The notes: generated from the sequence alone by a model not told the origin. 64,000 nt of DNA from Hirsutella rhossiliensis (GCF_020360975.1 NW_025408669.1:682001-746000); one strand, 5' to 3'. Counted from the first letter of the stretch, positions 24,601 to 36,857 are shown. Program-made: numbers and translations.

Positions 24601-26576
24601 CCTGGTCTTCCCTTGGCCGCAGTATTCGTATTCGACGGTCTTTGGTCCCCTTATTCGTACGCCCTGTTGTTGTCCTAGCTTATATAAAGCTAAGGGGCCT
24701 AGGTGACCTAGTCGTGCGTGCCAAAGAATGCCGTCTCCTTAGGCTGCTGGAAGAGGGTCCTTTATAGTAGACCTATTCCTCCTAGTAGGGAAAGCTATCT
24801 TCTCGAGAGGTTCCTTCCTAGGGATAGGTCGGAATTCGAGAACAAATTGACCGAATTTTTCCTCGATAAGCCCGATGGTCTGATTCTTCTAGACTAGCCT
24901 CGTAGGCTTAGACGTCGTATCCTAGAAGATTCCTTCCTCTCGAAGAAGGCGGAAGGAAATCAGGCTCGTTGAAAATCGAGGGCAAAAAGCTACCCTTTTT
25001 CGTCGAAGAATTCGTATAGACCCGTTAGGTAATTTCATCGTGAAATTTACCCTTCTATACCCTTCTATCCGTACGGTTAATTCCCCGGCAATAAGGTATT
25101 CCCTCCGTGCCTTCTTAAAGGACCGGAATCGTGAGAGTGTATTGCAGATATCGAGGGAAGCACCAGAGTCGAGGATAGCTGATTTTCGTAGGGATAGTCG
25201 GAGGTCTAACGGGTGGTCTTGCTAATCCGTGGGAAGACGAATGCCGGATTTGCTATACCAACGATTTTTCCTCGAATTTGCGGCTCGAATAAGGGCAGCG
25301 GCGTTAGTTGCTATTTCTTAGCAACCCGAATCTCGTCTATCTTCTTCTGCAACGAGGGGTCCTCCTTAAGAGACTGTTGTACTGTTTCTCGTAGCCTCTT
25401 TAAAGGGTTGATTCCTTCGGGTCGGTTTTCCTCGAAGACCTGCCAGCAGTCCTCTAGCCGATAGGGCTTTTTGCACGCTTGGCAGGTAGGTCGATTCCTC
25501 CTCGTACGTTGTTTCTTCGAGGAATCCTCGTCCCGGTCCGGAAGGTCTGCTTGAAAACCCCCCCTTTTTACCCCTTATTGCTGATTTTGACGAAGAGGTT
25601 CGATTTCGACCAGTTCCCTGATTTTTCGACTAACGGACTGAAAGGTCCATTGGGGGACTAGTCGGGCCGGTCTGACTGACGGGACCGGGGCCGGGCCCGG
25701 AGCAAAATGCGTAGCCGGGGCCGGGGCCGCAGCTGCAGTTGACGACGGCGTTGAGGCTCTCGAGGGAGGAGGAGCCGAAGGAGCAACAACCGCAGCAGCA
25801 GCAGCGGGAGCCGCAGCAACAGGGGCTGCAGCAGCTGCAGGGGCAGCAGGTCGAGCCTTCTAGGTCGAGTGCTGGCCACGAAGGAATAAGACTGCTTACT
25901 GTTGTACTCTAGTAGCCTCTTCGTCTAGTTCCCTGCTAGCTTCTCGAAAGATAGTCGAGTAACCGTTACTAATAGGCTTTATTAGCAGAGATATATCCCG
26001 TAGCTACTAGCCGGAAAGAGCTTCTATAAGGAAGTATTGGTTAGCTTCCTCGAGGATTTCTTCCTACTTAGCTAGCCACGAAGAAGCTAGCAGGTTCCTA
26101 GCAGAAAAGGCTCCTAGGTGTGCCGTATAGGTCTTCCTAATACGGTCAGTTATATAGCCCCTCGAGGGAGCTGTCGAGGTCTCGAGCTTTAAAAGCCACT
26201 GCCTAGGAGTCTCTTCCTCTCGAAGAGTAATTAGCTTTGCGGCACTAACGGATTCCGTTATCGCCGTGCGTGCAGCAGTTAGTAGCTTCGTTTCGTAGAG
26301 GTATTCCTTTCGGTGACTCTCGTAGTCGCCTAAGGCAGCAGAAAAAGCTCTCTATTGTGCAGAGGTTAGCTCGGAGAAGAGGGTAGCTCCCTCTGCAAAG
26401 TCCGTCGCCCTAGGACGAAGAGGGGGCTCGAGAGGGTCCTGCTTATCAGAGAAGACCAAATTGTGGATGGTTTTGTCCACACGAGCCCGTAGCTCCTTTA
26501 CCTACTTATCCCAATCTTAGGGCTCTGCAAGAATCGTCCTACGGACCGTAGGGGTAGCAGAGTCGTTTTTCGATAT
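21613..26576 (-). pseudogene. Cop1-1 gag-pol polyprotein, few RIP stops and a frameshift between gag and protease
   Basis: Gag starts at 26576 (ATG now ATA, read M-S-K-N-D-S in other copies). It includes an Ala/Pro-rich low-complexity region (about 25860-25680) and a zinc knuckle C-x2-C-x3-Y-x4-C around 25485-25445, where Tyr replaces His. The protease begins with D-S-G-A-S at 25170 in a different frame. An indel near 25200-25250 explains this, because Cop1-2 and Cop1-3 are 8 bases longer there. The integrase lies at about 24700-24000, including an open stretch at 24498-24316. The RT runs through 22974-22714 to the active site Y-V-D-D at 22681-22670, which is intact. RNase H is open at 22353-21805, and the stop TGA is at 21615-21613. 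Roughly twenty in-frame TAG or TAA codons remain, mostly former TGG, CAG or CAA. The copy is not functional as it stands. Confidence 0.88.
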
Positions 26577-26692
26577 CGTTGCGGAAGAGGGGGGGCAGAA
26601 AAGTCGGTTAAAAATCGGCTTTTCTAGTAAGAGGGGTAAAAGGATGCAAGAAGGTGCCTTTTGCAGCAGCCGGAAGGTATAGGAATTCTATT

Positions 26693-26709
26693 CCTCCCGG
26701 GCTTATAAC
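26693..26709 (-). other. Primer-binding site of Cop1-1
   Basis: Directly after the 5' LTR the minus strand reads GTTATAAGCCCGGGAGG. Reversing one TG-to-TA change gives GTTATGAGCCC, which is the complement of GGGCTCATAAC, the anticodon region of fungal initiator tRNA-Met. Copia elements of insects are known to prime from a 5' half of this tRNA. The match to the tRNA is from general knowledge of its conserved anticodon arm. Confidence 0.65.
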
Positions 26710-27185
26710 TCTCGCGAAGAGAGATGCGAGAAGTGCATAAAAATACACGAAGGTGAAATTAGGAGTAAGAGGTCGGATAGGCAGGGTAGAGAGATTTGAT
26801 TCTTGCGGGAGCAGCAATTGCGGTAGGGGAGTGATTGTTGTATTGCCTTGATTGTCCTTCTTTCCTCTATCCAACGCCCCTCTTTATACCCTTCTAGCAT
26901 CTCAATTGACAAAGAAGATCCTGCTTAAAGAAGCCACTAATGTCCCTTTAACTACCGAGCTTTTTGCCGGTTTTTCCCCTCCTTTCCAGCCGTTGCCGGC
27001 ACATCCGTCTTATCTCTCGCCACCTCTATAGGAAGCCATCGCCACTTCTGCTTCCCCTTATACCCCCACCCTCCTCTCTGCACCTCCTTTCAGCTCCTTC
27101 CTTAAAACCTGTTTTTTAGCTTCCTAGGTCCCTCGTGCCAAGGGATATCTCCGAGAACTGCGAAATCAGGCCACGCTTCGCGACA
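26710..27185 (-). repeat. Cop1-1 5' LTR
   Basis: This is the right LTR, the 5' LTR in element orientation. It is 476 bp and ends at GCGACA (27180-27185) on the plus strand, followed by the duplication GTTAT. A TATA-like motif occurs around 26890 (TTATACCC), but I cannot place the start of transcription. Confidence 0.92.
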
Positions 27186-28325
27186 GTTATAGCCTTAGAT
27201 ATTAATATCGAGGTAATTAATCTATATATTAATAATTCTATTATTATAGTTAAAGGCCTCTCCTTTAATATTTATAAGTTTATATAGATCTTTCTTATAT
27301 CTTTATATAAGTCGGTAATAATTAACGACTCTAGGTAAAATATAATTACCTATCGCGCTATAGTATAAAAGTATATATATATAATATCCCGCGATTTAAA
27401 TATCTAATACTATTTAGTTACTATAGCTTACCGTTACTATATATAAGGTCCTTAGATCTTATTATATCGTGCTAGTCTATAGCCCTTTTATAGATAGTAT
27501 ACCTTATTTTTTACTTAGTTCTTATTTATTTTATTTAAGTATTCTTCTTCGATTTATTATTAATATTATTTCTTTATATTTTCGTCGCGTAGTATTATAT
27601 TAAGGCTTAAGAGACTAATTTCTTATAGCTAGTTAAAGATTTCTTATTTCTTAACGCTATATCGTTCATATTATACTACTTTATAGTTAATTATATACTA
27701 TACTTTATAATTCTATTTATTTTTATACTAAAAGTTAAGTTTTCGTTTTATATCTTTTTATTTTATATATAGTATTTCTATATTAATTTTTCCTTAGTTA
27801 TATATAGCTTATAGCCTTTATATATATTATTAATAATCTTTTAGTATACTATTATATCGTTTATACTATACTTAAACTTTTTTATATTTATAAACTTTAT
27901 AGTTTAAGTATATATATTTATTATAATCTTCTTTATTATATTTAACTTATTATATAAGTCTTTTAAAGATTAAGGGTTTAGATACCTTAAAGTAAGTAGC
28001 GTTATAGTATTCCTTTATTTTAGCGTATATATAGATTTTATATATCTTTAAAAGCTATCTCGTTAATAAACTATAATTATCGCGGTATTTAAGTAGTATA
28101 CTATAATTAGGTTCTAATAATATAACTTAGTCGTTTAAGTAGCGTTAATTAATTTTCTAGTAGTTTAGTTCTATACTTAAGTAGTATTTTAAAAGTACTT
28201 ATCTTTTAAACTTAACTAGGAAGGCGTTATATTATACTTTTATTTAAAAGTATATTATATAATTTAAGTAGACGTATAATATCTATAAAATATACTTATA
28301 ATACTTATAAGTAAGTAGTATTTAT

Positions 28326-28810
28326 TCTCGCGTAGAGAGATGCGAGAAGTGCATAAAAATGCACGAAGGTGAAATTGGGAGTAAGGGGTCGGACAGGTAG
28401 GGCAGAGAGATATGATTCTTGCAGAAGCAGTAATAAAGGTAGGGGAGTAATTATTATATTGCCTTGATTATCCTTTTTTCCTCTATCTAACGCCCCTCTT
28501 TATACCCGTCTAGCATCTCAATTAATAAAGAAGATCCTGCTTAAAGAAGCTACTAACGTCCTTTCGACTACCGAGCTTTTTGCCGGTTTTTCCCCTCCTT
28601 TCCAGCCGTTGCCGGCCTATCCGTCTTATCTCTCGCCACCTCTATAGGAAGCCATCGCCACTTCTGCTTCCCCTCATGCCCCTACCCTCCTTTCTACACC
28701 TCTTTTTAGCTCCTTCTTCCTTCTTCTACACCGGGTGTTTTTAGCTTCCTTAGTCCCTCGTGCCAAGGGATATCTCCGAGAACTGCGAAATCAGGCCACG
28801 CTTCGCGACA
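28326..28810 (-). repeat. Cop1-2 3' LTR
   Basis: This left LTR (485 bp) begins TCTCGCG and ends GCGACA on the plus strand. It is the 3' LTR of a minus-strand element, as the adjoining purine tract shows. Confidence 0.92.
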
Positions 28811-29097
28811 CACCCCCTTAGCTATAGCCTGCCCTTATAGTAAGGGCATAGCTAATACGGCTTCGGGCTAGTAAGCGTATAGAGGAGGTTCTTAGCTCTA
28901 CACTTCTCCCTTTACTCGAGGAAAGCAGGGGCCCTTTCGGGTCCCTAGGCTCTTTCAGACCTACTTAAGGAAAAAGGGGCCTAAAGAGGGGAAAGTCCTA
29001 TAAGAAAGGGGGGCCTTCTTAGAAGGGAAAAACCCAATCAAAATAAGGGGCCCTCTAAAGGGAAAAAAAACCTCTTCCTTTTCTTCGGCTACAGACG

Positions 29098-32000
29098 TCA
29101 CCTTCTCGTACGTGCCATTAGCTCCTCTCGTAGACTCTTAAGGCGGCCTTCTAAGGATAGCTTCTCTCGAACGTCTTCTAGCCCAATTTGCTGTAAAAAG
29201 ACAGCTAGCTTTTACTTCGGCAGGGGCTTCGTAAGACCGTCGGCTTTTATTAATGCCGTTAGAACCTAACGGACGGAAATAAGTCCCCTTTAGACCTCTT
29301 AGCGTAACCAATGCTAGTGGATATCGATATGCCGTAGCCGGGTCGATAACTTACTGTTTTCCGTAAGAATTCGTATAGTCTGCGTATTATCGCATTCTAT
29401 AGCTAATAGGGTCGGAATTTGCAGTCGTAGAGATATTAATAGCCGGCTAAGGAAAATCGCTTCTTTTAACGCTTTTAAAAGAGCTAATAGCTCTGCCTCC
29501 GTACTAGAAGTCGTAACGGTGGCCTGCTTCGAAGCTCTCTATGCAATGGTTCCTCTAAAAAGGGATATAATATACCCTTGTGAGCTCTTTCTGTCTAAGG
29601 AATTGTCCGTAAAGGACAAATCGCTCGAATAAAGGAAGATTTCGGCAGCTTGTTTCCTTCCCTGCCCTCCTAGGCGTAGACTATATGATCTCGTTAAATA
29701 GAGATAAAGGATAGCTCTGTCTGCTGCTTCTTAATGCCTAGGGCTAGGATTCTGGTTGTGCCTAGCTAGCCGGGAGACCGTAAAAGAGATATCCGGTCTA
29801 GTAGAAATAGCTAAAAAAAGCAGGGAGCCCACCTTCTATTAATATTAGTGTTTCTCTTGCTCCCTGGCTTAAAAGGACGGATCAGGTAAAAGCTCTTCGT
29901 CTAATATAGGCGTAGAGGGAAGCTTCTTATCGAGGGAATTAAGGAGGAATTTATAAGCGACCTTATTAATATAGGCGTCCTAGGTAAGCTAGATAGTCCG
30001 TTAGGACCTATTCCGAAGGATTCGTATCCCTAGGAACCACTTTAGCTCCCCTAGCCGGGTTATCTTATACCTTTGTTATAGGCCACGTATAGCCTCCCTT
30101 ATAGCAGCTTCTTCCTCTTTTAGGTATGCCTAGATAATATTATCGACGTAGAAGAAGACCGTGATTTTACCCTTCTATATTATACACGGTTCCTAATGGA
30201 CTTTCGTAAAGCCTAGGGCTTCGAGGGAACCTATTAAATGCTGTTGCTAAAGAAGGGGTGATCTTCGTAGTCCGTATAGAGCTTTCCTAAGCCGTAGAAC
30301 CTTTCCTAGCTGTTGGAAGCCTAGTAGAAGGCGCATATAGACAACTTCTTCTTCCTCGAGTAGGCAGTTAACAAAGGCGTTAACTGCATCTATCTAATCG
30401 AGCTCGAGGTCGAATTCTGCTACTATAGCTATAAGGGTCCGAAAAGACATCCCTGCTAGGGTAGTTGCCCTAGTAGGAAGATCCCCTTTTTCTTGCTAGT
30501 TCCCGCAGACAACTAGCCGGGCTTTGCACTTTTAAAGGAAGCCGTGTTTATTAGTCTTATAGGTAAAGACCTACTTATAGCTAAGGACCTGTTTTCCTCT
30601 TACCTTTTCCTTAAGGACCTCTTCGAAAGACCCTATCTCTTCGTGTAAGGCTAGGTGGTCTTTCTAGGCCTAGAAAAACTAGTCTCTAAAGGGTGTTTTC
30701 TAGCTGCTTCTAGTTGCTAGTAGGTCCGGGAGGTCTCTTTTATATACCTTCCTTGCTGATACTAGCTTAAAAAGCCGGCCTGCTATAAACGCTCCGTAGG
30801 AACCGTCTTCTATTAGCGTTAGGTAGAAGTCGGAAAAACGATCGAAATAGGGGAGAAACTAGTCTTCTTTCGTATCGGGCCCTATACCTTCCTTTGCTTC
30901 TCGAAGTAGGGATAAAAAGGCAGCCGGATAATCCTTCGAGAGAGGTGCCTTTCCTACCCCCTTAGGGGCCGAGACGGGAAGACTAACTAAAAAAGCTGCT
31001 TCTAGATCTTCTTCTTATTCCGTAAGAGGAGGCGTATAGAGGTAGGCGTATTCTAGCTCTACCGCTTTCCTATAGTCTCCTTCTTCGTCTAGATTATCTG
31101 ATCTAGTAGCTTCCTCTTCTTCTTCTTCGAAGTTAGCGTTATCCTCGACTGCTTCGACGTCGGTTTCTTCTTCTATTTCCTTGTCTAGGGCCTCTTCTTA
31201 AGACTGTTAGGAAGGGGGAATTTAGATCTTCTAAATTAGCTAACGTTAAGAGAGTAAGAGGGGCTATTGATCCCTCTTTCCGTCGAAGAAGCTAGATTCG
31301 TCGAAAATCATATCCCTAGTCGAAATAACCTTCCGTAGAAGAGGAATCTAGATCCGGAAGATATTCGTAGAATTATAACTAACGAGGTAACTAATAAAGG
31401 CTCTAGGATTAAGCTTTCTTTTCTTCTTCCTTTTTAGCTATACATCGGCAGTTATAGCGTATGCCTTATAGCCGTAGGCACGAAGGTAGGCTAGCGAGGC
31501 CCTCTTCTTCGTAAAGAGCTCGAGTAGGGATTTCTAGTCTATTTCTTAGGTCTTAAAAAGGGTCTCTAGGTCCCTATAGTCCCTTGGTCCCCTAGGGTCC
31601 CTTAGGGTCCGGTTCTAAAGGTAATAGGCGGTCTCAACGACTTCCCTCTAAAGGTCGTATAGAAGCCTTGCAGTAAGTCTTATCGTACGGGCCCTTTCTA
31701 TTACAGCACCCCCTAATCTTTCTGCCCCTCCGTTCTAGGCCTAGGTATTCGGTGCTAATAGGAGGGGTAAAATGCCCCTTTTTCGAAGCTAATTTAAGAT
31801 ATCCTTCGTAAATAGCTCTCCGTTAGACCGTATCTTCTTTACCTCGTAGCTAAAGTAGGATTTTATCTAGTTAACGAAGTCCCGGAGGGCAGACTAGTTG
31901 TGCTTGCTTAGGTAGGTCCGTAAGAAATAGGGGAAAACTATCCCTAAAAAGGCGTCTATAAAAACATCACCCTAACGAAGCTTTCCTGATCCCTAGAGAC

Positions 32001-34049
32001 GTCGGTCTAGTCGACCTAAATTTCCTTACACGGCTGGTCCGGCCGTATAGGCGTTCGTCTAGAAATTCGTCTCCTGGTCTTCCCTTGGCCGCAATATTCG
32101 CATTCGACGGTCTTTAGGCCCCTTATTCGTACGCCTTGTTGTTGGCCTAGCTTATATAAAGCTAGGGGGCCCGGGTAACTAAGTCGTGCGTGCCAAAGAA
32201 TGCCGTCTCCTTAGGCTGCCGGTAGAGGGTCCTTTGTAGTAGACCTATTCCTCCTAGCAGGGAAAGCTATCTTCTCGAGAGTTTCCTTCCTAAGGATAGG
32301 TCGGAATTCGAGAATAAATTAACCGAATTTTTCCTCGATAAGCCTAATAGTCTAATTCTTCTAGACTAGCCTCGTAGGCTTAGACGTCGTATCCTAGAAG
32401 ATTCCTTCCTCTTAAAGAAGGCGGAAGGAAATTAGGCTCGTTAAAAATCGAGGGCAAAAAGCTACCCTTTTTCTTCGAAGAATTCGTATAGATCCGTTAG
32501 GTAATTTTATCGTAAAATTTACCCTTCTATATCCCTCTATCCGTACGGTTGATTCCCCGGTAATAAGATATTCCTTTCGTGCCTTCTTAAAGGACCGGAA
32601 TCGTAAGAGTATATTGTAGATATCGAGGGAAGCACCGGAGTTAAGGATAGCTGATTTTCGTAGGGGATAGTCGGAGGGTCCTAACGGTTGGTCTTGGCCT
32701 TGTTGATCCGTAGGGAAGACGAAGGCCGGATTTGCTATATTAACGATTTTTCCTCGAATTTACGGTAGCGGCGTTAGTTACTATTTCTTAGCAACCCGAA
32801 TCTCGTCTATCTTCTTCTATAACGAGGGGTCCTCCTTAAGAGACTGTTGTACTGTTTCTCGTGGCCTCTTTAAAGGGTTGATTCCTTTAGGTCGGTTTTC
32901 CTCGAAGACCTGCCAGCAGTCCTCTAGCCGATAGGGCTTTTTGCACGCTTAGCAGGTAGGTCGATTCCTCCTCGTACGTTGTTTCTTCGAGGAATCCTCG
33001 TCCCGGTCCGGAAGGTCTGCTTAAAAACCCCCCCTTTTTACCCCTTATTGCTGATTTTAACGAAGAGGTTCGATTTCGACTAGTTCCCTGATTTTTCGAC
33101 TAATAGACTAAAAGGTCTATTAGGGGACTAGTCGGGCCGGTCTAACTAACGGGACCGGGGCCGGGCCCGGAGTAAGAGGCGGAGCCGGGGCCGGGCCTAG
33201 GGCAGCCGTTGAAGACGGTGTTGATGCTCTCGAGGGAGGAGGAGCCGAAGGAGCAACAGCCGCAGCAGCAGCAGCGGGAGCCGCAGCAACAGGGGCTGCA
33301 GCAGCTACTAGGGCAGCAGGTCGAGCCGTCTAGGTCGAGTGCTGGCCTCGAAGGAATAAGACTACTTACTATTGTACTCTAGTAGCCTCTTCGTCTAGTT
33401 CCCGGCTAGCTTCTCGAAAGATAGTCGAGTAACCGTCACTAATAGGCTTTATTAGCAGAGATATATCCCGTAGCTACTAGCCGGAAAGAGCTTCTATAAG
33501 GAAGTATTAGTTAGCTTCCTCGAGGATTTCTTCCTACTTAGCTAGCCACGAAGAAGCTAGCAGGTTCCTAGCAGAAAAAGCTCCTAGGTAGGCCGTATAG
33601 GTCTTCCTAATACGGTTAGTTATATAACCTCTCGAGGGAGCTGTTGAGGTCTCGAGCTTTAAAAGCCACTGCCTAGGAGTCTCTTCCTCTCGAAGAGAGA
33701 TTAGCTTTGCGGCACTAACGGATTCCGTTATCGCCGTACGAGCAGCCGTTAGTAGCTTCGTTTCGTAGAGGTATTCCTTTCGGTGACTCTCGTAGTCGCC
33801 TAAGGCAGCAGAAAAAGCTCTCTATTATGCAGAGGTTAGCTTAGAGAAGAGGGAAGCTCCCTCTGCAAAGTCCGTTGCCCTAGGACGAAGAGGGGGCTCG
33901 AGAGGGTCCTGCTTATCAGAGAAGACTAAATTGTAGATAGTTCTATCCACCCGAGCCCGTAGCTCCTTTACCTACTTATCCTAATCTTGGGGCTCTATAA
34001 GAATCGTCCTACGGACCGTAGGGACGGCAGAGGAGTCGATTTTTGTCAT
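29098..34049 (-). pseudogene. Cop1-2 gag-pol, RIP-inactivated
   Basis: It begins with an intact ATG at 34049-34047 (M-T-K-I-D-S-S) and ends at the same TGA as Cop1-1 (29100-29098). Domain order is as in Cop1-1: gag with an Ala-rich region near 33330-33180, zinc knuckle near 32985-32945, protease at about 32660, integrase at about 32200-31500, RT with the active site near 30150, and RNase H at about 29850-29300. More TAG and TAA codons interrupt it than in Cop1-1, and small indels are present. It keeps the 8 bases missing between gag and protease in Cop1-1, which suggests that the family made one continuous gag-pol frame. Confidence 0.85.
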
Positions 34050-34194
34050 CGTTGCGGAAAGAGGGGGCAGAAAAGTCGGTTAAAAATCGGCTTTTCTAGT
34101 AAGAGGGGTAAAAGGGAGCCACGAGGGATGCAAGAAGGGTGCCTTTTGCAGCAGCCGGAAGGTATAGGAATACTATTCCTCCCGGGCTTATAAC

Positions 34195-34679
34195 TCTCGC
34201 GTAGAGAGATACGAGAAGTATATAAAAATGCACGAAGGTGAAATTAGGAGTAAGGGGTCGGACAGGCAGGGCAGAGAGATATGATTCTTGCAGAAGCAGC
34301 AATAAAGGTAGGGGAGTGATTGTTATATTGCCTTAATTATCCTTTTTTCCTCTATCTAACGCCCCTCTTTATACCCGTCTAGCATCTTAATTGATAAAGA
34401 AGATCCTGCTTAAAGAAGCTACTAATGTCCTTTCGACTACCGAGCTTTTTGCCGGTTTTTCCCCTCCTTTCTAGCCGTTGCCGGCCCATCCGTCTTATCT
34501 CTCGCTACCTCTATAGGAAGCCATCGCTACTTCTGCTTCCCCTTATGCCCCTACCCTCCTTTCTGCACCTCTTTTTAGCTCCTTCTTCCTTCTTCTATAC
34601 CGGGTGTTTTTAGCTTCCTTAGTCCCTCGTGCTAAGGGATATCTCCGAGAACTACGAAATCAGGCCACGCTTCGCGACA
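34195..34679 (-). repeat. Cop1-2 5' LTR
   Basis: This right LTR (485 bp) is followed by the duplication TTTAT. Just inside it, 34194-34178 reads the same initiator-tRNA-type primer-binding site as Cop1-1, GTTATAAGCCCGGGAGG on the minus strand. Confidence 0.92.
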
Positions 34680-36391
34680 TTTATAGGTTATCTTTAAATT
34701 CTCCTTATAGTTACTATTTTTATTATAAAGCTATAAAGATATTAACTATAGCGATAGCTATAGTATAGTCTCCTTTATATAGTGCCGGTTAATACCGAGT
34801 TAATATAGCTTATTAGTTTTCTATAAGAATTTAAGGTAGTTATTAAGTTTTAATTTTAAGTATTTCTTTAAATTCTTTAAAGTATAAAGCGTATTCTTTA
34901 ATTATAGTATTTTCCTTTAATAGTAAGGGTAGTAGTATAAGTTCGTTCTTATCTTTTATTTCTCTAAGTATTTCTTATTCTTTAAAGCTTATATCGTTAA
35001 TACTTTATTATTCCTCTTTAAGTTATTATCTAAGTTTTATAAGTATAAGGGCTATATTTATATCTTTTTTATTATATTATTTATAAACTACCTATTATTA
35101 TTATCGATTTTTATTTTATATATCTTCTTAGAATCGTTTACTATTTTTCTTAATCTAGTCCTAAGAGACTCCTTTAAAATAAGGGTATTTTAGTTCTATA
35201 AATTTAACTTATTTTTATATTTTAAGATCCCTTTATTATATTATTATAAGGGTTTTCTTTAATAGCTTTAAGAACTATTTAGTACCGTTCTTATCGCTTA
35301 AGTATACTATATATTCGTTATTATAGTATATAGTTTAACTAAGGAGTTTATACTTTAGTTCCTATTTATTAGTAGCGTTTAAGTATTTCTTACCTTTTAA
35401 GGCTAGTACTTAGTAGGTTTTCTTCTCCTTATAAGGTTATCTATATTCTTTAAAGTAATATCTAAGTCTCTTATAGTTAAAATACTTTCTTTTACTTTTT
35501 TATATTACGTTTAGGTCTATCCTACCTAGGTTAGTTATATAAGCGTAGGTAATAGGAGTTTTATACTTTTTTTTATAATTAGCGTATTAGTTAAAGTTAT
35601 TCTTATAAGAAGGGTTTTAGTTTCCTCTTCCTTATTTCTTTTCTTAACGTTATATATACTATCTATCGTTAATTTATATTACTATAGTAATATAGTCTAA
35701 GAGGTTATTAAGTCGATTTTCCTTATAAAGCTTATCTTTAACTTCTTTTTTAAGCTTATTATAGAATTATAATATAAAAGGTTCGTCGTCTTAATTAAGC
35801 TTTAAGGTAACTTAACGGAACTTTATAGTATAATCTAATACTAAGATCCTTTATTAGAGTTCTTAAAGTTTCTATTTAGCTTCTTATTCCTTATTAGTTA
35901 TTTTAAATACTTTTATAATAGCTTCTTTAAATCCTTAGAAACTAATAAAGACTTTATCTATCTTATTATCTTATTATACTAGTTAGTTATCGAGAAAGTC
36001 CCTTATAATAGGTCTAAACTAAGCAAGTACTATTCTAGATTAATAATTTCCTATATAAAGTACCTTTTTAACTAAGTCTAAGAGTTTAGTAAGGTAAAAC
36101 TAGTAATAGGCTTTAAGTTAAGTAAGAAAGTCTTAAAGCGTGCTATAAGTACCGTCGAATAGTCCTAGCTATTTTAGTTTAACTACTTCTCTAAGGTCCT
36201 TAACTTATCTATTACCTTATCCGTTCCTAAGTAACTATACCTTATATTAAAGGGTAGTAATCTCGCGTATTATATCCTAAGGTAATATAGTAGCTCTAGA
36301 ATTAGTTAATTTAGTTTACTATATAAGTATATTAATAGTTATAATATTACTTAGAGTAACGTAGTATTATATTAAATAAGAGCTTTTAATA

Positions 36392-36857
36392 TATAACGAC
36401 CGGTATTATTCTTAAGGGATAAACCTATTAAGCGGTTTATATTAATAGATATAATAGGGCGTAGTCTAAGTAATAATAAGTATATTACGTTAGTAATAAG
36501 TTAGAGGTTATAGACCGTAGGCTATAACTAGGTAATTAAGTAATTAGAATTAAAGATAAGATCGTAATAAAGATTATAATAATTATATTAAAAGCTATTA
36601 AGCTATCTATTTAAAGGAGTAAAAGTAGGTAGCTATATATACCTATAAAGACTATTCTTAGATTATAGGCCTAGCTATAATCCCTAACGTTAGATTATAT
36701 AGAGTATAGTAATCTTATTAATCCTAAATTACTTAGATCTCTACGATCCCCTCGATCCTATATTTATTAGATAGTCGTGCTAACTATTTAGCCGTTAAAC
36801 CGTATTACATACTTAACGCGGTCGACCGTTAGCGGCCTAGTAGCTATAGTTATAATA
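36392..36857 (-). repeat. Gyp1-B 5' LTR
   Basis: This right LTR of Gyp1-B (466 bp) begins TATAACGACCGG and ends TTATAATA. CTAAG (36858-36862) follows and corresponds to TTAAG before the left LTR. It is somewhat less mutated than the left LTR. Confidence 0.9.

Larger units (their letters stand above)
21014..27185 (-). mobile_element. Cop1-1: nearly complete, lightly RIPed Copia element (6172 bp)
   Basis: This minus-strand Copia has LTRs of 471 bp (21014-21484) and 476 bp (26710-27185), inserted in Gyp1-B with the duplication GTTAT at 21009-21013 and 27186-27190. In element orientation the LTR begins TGTCGCGAAGCG and ends CGCGAGA. CA and TG are still frequent, so it was hit only lightly by RIP and is younger than its host. 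The two LTRs differ by a 5-bp indel and scattered substitutions. The order gag, protease, integrase, RT, RNase H identifies it as Ty1/Copia. Confidence 0.94.
28326..34679 (-). mobile_element. Cop1-2: full-length Copia element, moderately RIPed (6354 bp)
   Basis: Two LTRs of 485 bp each (28326-28810 and 34195-34679) bound a minus-strand element inserted in Gyp1-B with the duplication TTTAT (28321-28325 and 34680-34684). Gyp1-A and C show the empty site (about 6189 and 62580). Many CA and TG positions still present in Cop1-1 are TA here, so it has gone through more RIP. The purine tract CTAAGGGGGTG lies beside the left LTR. Confidence 0.93.
11402..36330 (-). pseudogene. Gyp1-B gag-pol, RIPed and interrupted four times
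   Basis: This is the homologue of the Gyp1-A gag-pol. It starts at 36330 (ATG now ATA) and stops at 11404-11402. Remaining coding blocks are 11402-13030, 13517-14859, 20653-21013, 27186-28325 and 34680-36330. The first interruption is between integrase and RNase H. Gyp2 splits the region just upstream of RT. The two Cop1 copies split the protease and gag-side part. Each junction is clean when compared with Gyp1-A, so every insertion came after this copy was already in place. Confidence 0.85.
10153..36857 (-). mobile_element. Gyp1-B: RIPed Ty3/Gypsy chromovirus split by four later insertions
   Basis: This minus-strand element has two 466-bp LTRs (10153-10618 and 36392-36857). It contains a solo Cop1 LTR, the Gyp2 element and two Cop1 elements. 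Subtracting these four insertions with their duplications leaves about 7.88 kb, close to the 7.83 kb of Gyp1-A. It landed in the RNase H region of Cop3. It is more heavily mutated than A or C: many CG positions kept in A and C read TA here, for example in the first 25 bases of the left LTR. This suggests more rounds of RIP or an older age. Confidence 0.9.

Noticed and set aside
25658..25879. A Leu/Arg-rich open frame in the Ala/Pro-rich gag region
   Set aside because: It is a shadow frame produced by the low-complexity coding repeat of Cop1-1 gag read one base off.
33987..34193. A plus-strand open frame near the right end of Cop1-2
   Set aside because: It is antisense to the gag start and leader of Cop1-2 and has no counterpart preserved in Cop1-1 or Cop1-3.
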